Of a stretch of 64,000 bases of DNA, positions 58,404 to 64,000 are shown piece after piece. Within the stretch, counting starts at the first letter, position 1. Each line of letters begins with the position of its first letter. Position numbers and translations under genes: made by a program. The stretch is from the NCBI GenBank assembly GCA_035222895.1, contig JAVYIG010005279.1, positions 62,001 through 126,000 of the forward strand, given 5' to 3'. The stretch comes from Strongylocentrotus droebachiensis. Taxonomy: Eukaryota; Echinodermata; Echinoidea; Camarodonta; Strongylocentrotidae. Under the pieces are notes generated by a model. The model was not told where the DNA came from. It saw nothing but the letters and a program-made list of their open reading frames with translations, and searched no databases.

Positions 58404-58476
58404 TGTGCATACATGTACATGTAGTTGCGATCGATATCAATCGCAAATAATATAAATTCTTTATAAGACGGGGCTC
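58404..58476. mobile_element. Right remainder of the split MITE
   Basis: GTTGCGATCGATATCAATCG to TTCTTTATAAGACGGGGC completes the element begun at 56694. Confidence 0.85.
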
Positions 58477-58479
58477 AGG

Positions 58480-58620
58480 TCCCTTTATATAAAGAGTTGC
58501 GATTGATTTAAATTAATCGCGACTTCAAAATTAATCGCAACCGGTCATATACATGTAAACAGAATAGGAGTTGTGATTGGTTTGAATCGATCGCGACTCT
58601 TTATAAGACAGGCCCAGGAC
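58480..58620. mobile_element. Third member of the TTTATAAGAC foldback family
   Basis: TATAAAGAGTTGCGATTGAT pairs with ATCGATCGCGACTCTTTATA. Confidence 0.8.
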
Positions 58621-58962
58621 AACACACTAACTCATTTGAAAGGTCTCCAACAAGTGGTATAGTTTCTCAAGTAATCACAAATTAACAATAAACATTGTAC
58701 CGATAGCTTGTATGTGGTAAATGATACTATAACAAATAATTCTATGACACCTACCAGCCTATGTTTAACAATAAAGATACAAAACAAAAGGGAATGATAA
58801 TTTCCTAATTGATGTTCTAAAAAATAAAAAAAAATAGGATGTTAAAATTCCCCTAGAGTATTTATGATTGTTTTAATATACTTACAGAAGTGATTAAATG
58901 ATTATTAAGTGATAATGCTTACAAAGTTCTCTTCATTGCTAAACAGTTCTTCAAACTGTCCA

Positions 58963-59280
58963 GGGGGGTGTTTCACAAAGATCCTAAGTTGAAATTATCT
59001 CTAAGTTGGACTCAAAATTTATGGAAAGCCATTATCATCAATGAAAATATTTTGTGAAAGTTATTTTGAAAGGCATAAAATGTAGATTCATATCATTCAT
59101 ATTTTCTATTTTCAAGGAGATTTCATGTTCTTGGTGTGGAATTTATAAAAAGTCTAAAATGCTTGAATTTTCGCTTTTGAATATATTTTTTTTTAAGGCT
59201 ACAAATGGCTCTCCATAATATTTAAGTCCAACTTAGAGTTAAGTTTGACTTGGGATCTTTGTGAAACACCCCCCCCCCCC
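58963..59280. mobile_element. Foldback element, ends GGGGGGTGTTTCACAAAG (copy 2)
   Basis: Same family as 28710-29019: AAGATCCTAAGTTGAAATTA and GACTTGGGATCTTTGTGAAA. Confidence 0.85.
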
Positions 59281-59429
59281 CGATATTTCAGCCGTTTTAT
59301 TGAGAAATACCCTCCTTTCAGCCTTATATACATGTACAGTTCAATCCATCGTGGTATAATAATATTGTTATTTAACGTATATACTGTACATGTAGTGAAG
59401 CTCATTGCCCTTTACACATACATGTATTA

Positions 59430-59625
59430 CCCTGGGCGTAGCCGAGCTGCCAAAGTAACTAGCGCTCAAGCATATCAGGTACCCATTTACACCTGGGTGG
59501 AGAATGGCAAATGTAGATTAAAGTCTTGCTAAAGAACATTAGTGCCGTGCCGCGGCAGGACTTGAACCCCGTACTGCAGTTGGGTGACTTATCCACTAGT
59601 CCACAACACTGCTACGTTTGAAATT
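59430..59625 (-). repeat. SINE, tRNA head and body
   Basis: On the minus strand: GTTGTGGACTAGTGGATAAG (A-box region), GGGGTTCAAGTCCTGC (B box), then GCAAGACTTTAATCTACA and CACCCAGGTGTAAATGGGTA. Confidence 0.85.
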
Positions 59626-59859
59626 TATCGCCAACCCTTCCAAAGTTACAGTCATTACAAGTTCTTAAATGTGAAGGTATTTTTTACCAGAGGTCTACGG
59701 TTGTTTGTCTTCCGATTTTTATCGGTAGGTTATGTAAACTAATTCTAAATCGGCAAATATTTGTTCGTAGTCTACAGTTTTTAACGGTTAATAAATATGT
59801 CTCTGTTTGTATACTCTGCTTAAATAGATTATATGTTCTCAATTTATTGTAACATAATA

Positions 59860-59925
59860 ATAGTGGCTACTTGTATAGCGCACAGGTCCACCTTTCGGTC
59901 CTCATAGCGCTTTGATAGAGAAAAA
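59860..59925 (-). repeat. SINE tail fragment
   Basis: TAATAATAGTGGCTACTTGT then ATAGCGC...AGCGCTTTGATAG. Confidence 0.6.
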
Positions 59926-60144
59926 TACGTGTAACAAACATACGAAACAAAAAACAAAAAAAGAGCCCTGTGTATATAAATAAAATAATGCAATAAAAAA
60001 TATATATTTGTATACAAATATCAAATATACAATACATGTACGGTATATACAAGTATCTCCTATTTTATTGGTCTGATTTATTTCAACATTTCGCCATGTA
60101 TGTTCCTCTTATTTTTCCGCTCTCATACAAATAAAATTGTAAGA

Positions 60145-60430
60145 AGGACACTAACGTCCTTTGGCAAGGCAATAATCTACATTTGCCACTCAATACCCAA
60201 GAGAGATGGGGGCCTGGTAGGATGACGAAAGCATTTGTGTTTAAGGATTGCCTATGCCCTCACGGTGACCATATGGTAAGAATACTTCCCAGGGAGTGGA
60301 GATGGTGCACATTGTGTGTGAATGCATCTTTAGTGACCGGAGTAATACAGATCTGTAAACCGCTTAGAGATTAAGAGACAGTATTCCATATTAAGCGCTA
60401 TATAAATCCAGATGATTATTATTATTCCCC
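60145..60430 (+). repeat. SINE body and tail
   Basis: CCTTTGGCAAGGCAATAATC, CCCAGGGAGTGGAGATGGTG, AAGCGCTATATAAATCCAGA, (ATT)n. Confidence 0.85.
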
Positions 60431-60667
60431 TTTCAAGGAAAGCAGAAAAACAGAGAATCACCTGAATGCTGAGTCTGCAACTGAGAATAAAGGGTAGGAT
60501 TTAAAATGCATACCAGATGGCAATGTGCAGTAGATCGGGAGGCATCGAACACGTACCATTAATTGGCCTGCCATAGAGTGGTGAAGTGTGATGTCATTAA
60601 AAATCTATTTTTTAATTTCTCAATTTTTTCTTCATTTTCCGAAAGACCATCAAACCATCAAAAAACC

Positions 60668-60830
60668 AATATGACCATCTGAAGAAATAGCTCAGTGTTA
60701 TTTTGCTCTGGCTCATAATATTAGGAACCAGAGCAAAATAACACTGAGCTCCTCATATGGTATACATGTCCATGTACAGTACATGTATGGGAAATCTATT
60801 TCTTCAGATGGTCATATCTCAGCCAATACT
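60668..60830. repeat. Nested perfect hairpins
   Basis: Inner stem AGCTCAGTGTTATTTTGCTC and its complement around ATAATATTAG (60690-60751). Outer stem ATATGACCATCTGAAGAAAT with ATTTCTTCAGATGGTCATAT. Confidence 0.9.
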
Positions 60831-60831
60831 T

Positions 60832-61099
60832 ACAGAAAAGGTTGAGTTCTGGGAAGAGGTGAAAAATAATTTGTGAGCGTTATCATTCTTATTATGCAAG
60901 TGTGGAAGAACATCAGATAAGACATGTTCCCTGAAAAGCATGGCTCTTCAAATGCCTTTATATTCTAAATATGTCATGTAACATTGTAAAACTCGGGGGT
61001 AGGATTTTTACGCCACGTGCTCGTGTAGTCCCATATACATCATTCTGTGTACAGTGCTTGTAACTTTGCAAAGATTTGGCCAAATTTCTTATCATTTTG
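60832..61099. mobile_element. Truncated MITE of the 21502 family
   Basis: GGTTGAGTTCTGGGAAGAGG to GGCCAAATTTCTTATCATTT, then stops at a G-run where sibling copies continue GATGATTCCAGAACC. Confidence 0.8.
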
Positions 61100-61574
61100 G
61101 GGGGGGGTAAGAGCACATTTTTGTTTTTGTCCCGGTTGTGGCGGGAGGTTTTTTTTCATAAACCGGGAGATTCTACATCGAAGCGGGAGGGCGGGAGGAA
61201 AGGCGTGCTGGCGGGAGTCTCCCGCTATGAGCTATTGGGACGGCGGGAGAATGAGCGTGGAGGCGCGAGACTCCCTCCAAATGCGGGAGGGTTGACAGCC
61301 CTGATATAACCTTTCTCTATAAACACTGTATAGTAAATATTCAAATCTATCAAAAGATTGAAGACAGACCACCTAATTCGTCAAAGTGAGGAATTAAAAT
61401 CTAGTTTTCTATTCTTTCTTTATCAGGCGGTGCGGAGCGGTGCAATTAACTCGCTGATAACACCGAAATCATATGGAATATTTAACGGTCATCGAAGTGC
61501 TCACCTTATCACTGAAAATTCCCCCTCTCATATCTGCTTTATTTGTCAGCAGAATTCGCTCAAACTATGAGGAA

Positions 61575-61664
61575 TGAAGGGGGACCAATGGTCACCAATT
61601 AGGCATTGTTTGCTATATACATGTAGAGGGCGAAAGTAGCTATAAGTAGTGCAGTGGGGATATA
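61575..61664 (-). mobile_element. TTAA MITE, AGCCCC family, truncated copy 7
   Basis: GGGGGACCAATGGTCACCAA to AAGTAGTGCAGTGGGG in reverse orientation, without TTAA ends. Confidence 0.75.
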
Positions 61665-62165
61665 AATGTTAAAATAGCATTCAACCAGGTTTCTTCTCAT
61701 GAACTGAAGGTTCCAATGGTCTCTAGGTGCATTTACACTGCAAGTGCCAGCAAAAACCATAGTTTTTCTCACATTCTCACAAGGTAACTACAAAACAATA
61801 ACAAAAAACTTGCATATAATTAAAAAAATCCCTCTGCAGTGTTGCTTTTGAAACGCGGGCCGAACCTTCACCGATTTTTTTTTTCCGGTCATGTGATCGA
61901 CTCTCCTCGCTTCTGATCAACGCATGCAGAGCAGCGACATAGGATGGTTGTGCACAACTCACACCAAACAAACATAAGAAATATCAAACACTGACGTTTT
62001 TTTTCTGTTATTTCGTCAGTGTGAAATTAAGTTTAAAAATCCACTAGTTTTTCAACAACAAAAATTTCTGCAATGTAAAAAGGCCTACAGTACCTGTAAT
62101 GATGCAAAGTATGGTTATCAAGGGATTGTGAGCCTGGTAAGTTTGTTTGAGGGACTTCTTACTGG
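61665..62165. other. Spacer, no gene recognised
   Basis: Nothing beyond short homopolymers. Confidence 0.4.
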
Positions 62166-62279
62166 TATAAGTCTATGCATACATGTACTCACACCAGATG
62201 ACCACATACCCACGCAAATTACAATTAACAATGTACACCACACCCTTCATATGCATAGGCCTCACATGCATGGACATGC

Positions 62280-62375
62280 AGAAAAGAAAGAAACTCAAGA
62301 GAGAAAGATTACCAATAATCCTTTTCAGGACTCCCCAATTCTCCCCCTCTCACATTGTGCAACCGTAAGCCTATA
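62280..62375. mobile_element. Fragment of the CAGTAGG foldback family
   Basis: GAGAAAGATTACCAATAATC, CTTTTCAGGACTCC and CTCTCACATTGTGCAACCGT match one half of the elements at 16638 and 19933. Confidence 0.7.
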
Positions 62376-62664
62376 AACCTGTGCATAACCGTGTAATGAG
62401 GTACTCGAGTACACTCCCAGGCTTACAGGCGAATACTTGAATACTCGGACGCCATTTTTTTGTTTATATAAATTTAAATTTAAAAAAAATATATACCGGG
62501 TATACAGATGTATATAGATATTTAATTGTTTTGGCCACCACCATAGTTCAGTTGAAGTATCCAAGGTCCGTGTCCGAAAACTCGTGCGATTTTACTTCGA
62601 GTTCCAGTTTAAGGCGCTGATTTAATAATAATAATAGTAAACAATGCTGTTTTTAAAACCAAAG

Positions 62665-62770
62665 ATGACAGACTACTTTTCCTCCGAGTCTGAACAGAAA
62701 TCCAAACATTTGGTCCCATTTTCTGAGTGGTGAGTTGACAGTGATTGAGCTGGAAACATTTTTACAGCTC
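62665..62770 (-). mobile_element. Fragment of the RT-carrying TIR element family
   Basis: TTTTCTGAGTGGTGAGTTGACAGTGATTGAGCTGG corresponds to the segment near 33990-34030 of the 33679 element, diverged. Confidence 0.5.
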
Positions 62771-62950
62771 AAACACTTTTACATGTTGGCTACATGTACA
62801 TGTTTGTATACATATTACATGTAGCTAGGTCATGCATGCATGACTCTGTGTGAAAAACTTTTCTGTTGAAGTTTGCAGGAGCTCTTTCAGAATTTTGGTG
62901 TTGTATCAGTTAAATTCTCACAGTGAAAGTGTTTTCATCATTATCAATAT

Positions 62951-63085
62951 TATCAGGTGGGCTGTATCTAATACAGACCACCTTATATTTTTGTTAAAAT
63001 CGCCTTTATTATTTATTTATCAGGTGGGCTGTATCTAATACAGACCACCTTATATTTTTGTTAAAATCGCCTTTATTATTTTTTT
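62951..63085 (+). repeat. 67-bp direct duplication
   Basis: CAGGTGGGCTGTATCTAATA through ATCGCCTTTATTATT occurs at 62954 and 63021. Confidence 0.92.
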
Positions 63086-64000
63086 TATTTATTTATTTAT
63101 TTTTCTTATTTCGACCCACTTTTTTGTTAGCAAGATAACTTGAAAATGGTTGAATGAAATACCTTGAAATTTGGCACACATATGTATAGGCATATGGAGA
63201 AAACACAGTAAGGTTTTCAACCTTGAACTTGACTGATGACGTCATCTAGGCGCCATTTTGTGAAATTTTCTGAAAATAAACTCATGATCATATCTTCATA
63301 ACCAAAAGGTATTTCTCATTCATATTTATTATGATCAAGGTCAATATCAATCCAGTCAATTTCAGGTCAAAAAACGCGCGCGTGCGCGTACGTCCGTGCG
63401 TCAATGCGCGCGCAAAATTTTTAAATGCTCAAAATCGTCTCAAATTTATTTTGCATACGTTCTAGGTCATTTTAAGCATTTTATAAAAAATCGCGCGTAC
63501 GAGCATGCGCGCGCGTTTTCGCGCGTAACACCATTACAAAACATAGAATCGCCATTTTTTTTTCTTTCATGATATTTCTCATATTTTTTCAAGGAATTTG
63601 ATACCATGTTTATCTCTTTATGACCATTATTAACAAGATGAGCGTAAATTCAAGATAAATGTCAGTGCGCGCGAGGTCTTTTAATACATAGCATATATGG
63701 GCAAAAACATGCCTATACAAAATCCGTTATAGCTCTTTGGAATGCACCGGGATCCTCAATTTGTTTTCATATTTAGATAGAGTATGAGTCGGAAATATGA
63801 TTCCATGTCTCATTTGGCCATTAAGTGTATCGTGACATCATCACAATGGCCTTGGAACTCAAAATACGAATTTGCATATTATGACGTCAGCATATTCATG
63901 TAAAATTGATTGTATCTCTGTAAATATCGATCAATTTTCTTCAAAATTTCGATATGTTGTAGCTAAGACAATTCTCTACAAGCGCAGTAATAACCATTTT
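63086..64000. other. Unassigned, probably repetitive
   Basis: Blocks of CGCGCGTGCGCG (63375-63415, 63490-63530) and GTCAATTTCAGGTCAAAA-like text resemble interspersed repeats, but no ends are visible in the window. Confidence 0.4.

Overview
The window is eukaryotic, intron-rich, AT-rich and crowded with transposons. It most likely comes from a marine invertebrate deuterostome, and an echinoderm such as a sea urchin fits best. The reasons are the gene types (an SLC16-like transporter and a galactose-3-O-sulfotransferase with a long acidic/Gly-rich stem), tRNA-derived SINEs, spacers rich in ACATGTA, and a very dense population of foldback MITEs. The species cannot be fixed from the sequence alone.

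Only two host genes can be supported, both on the minus strand. (1) Positions 754-3704 hold the first three coding exons of a monocarboxylate-transporter-like MFS protein. Its exon phases match, it has an unusually long acidic loop between TM6 and TM7, and it runs off the left edge. (2) Positions 15781-56432 hold a complete-looking four-exon Gal3ST-family sulfotransferase. A signal-anchor exon (56284-56432), a stem exon (25590-26299), an exon with the 5' PAPS-binding motif (20236-20478) and a final catalytic exon (15781-16553) join in phases 2, 1 and 1 into about 624 residues. Intron 1 is about 30 kb.

The rest is repeats. At 3.7-15.7 kb there is a CT-rich minisatellite, SINEs and several inverted-repeat elements. 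Introns 2 and 3 of the sulfotransferase contain tandem copies of pieces of its own exon 3, a pair of TA-flanked foldbacks that make the two ends of intron 3 mutually complementary, GCAGGCTAAA arrays, and a LINE fragment. The 27.6-37.4 kb part of intron 1 is a near end-to-end run of MITEs flanked by TTAA. At 39177-55508 lies a 16.3 kb foldback element with arms of about 3.5 kb. It has perfect CTATGAGGCGCC ends and a 4-bp target duplication, and it sits inside an older 300-bp MITE. Each arm carries a 32-bp AT-rich satellite, the same hAT-like insertion, and a possible promoter with a short spliced coding exon pointing inward. This element is the best candidate for something undescribed. The right flank (56.5-64 kb) has nested MITEs with a clear 10-bp target duplication, SINE pieces and other repeats, with no further gene seen.
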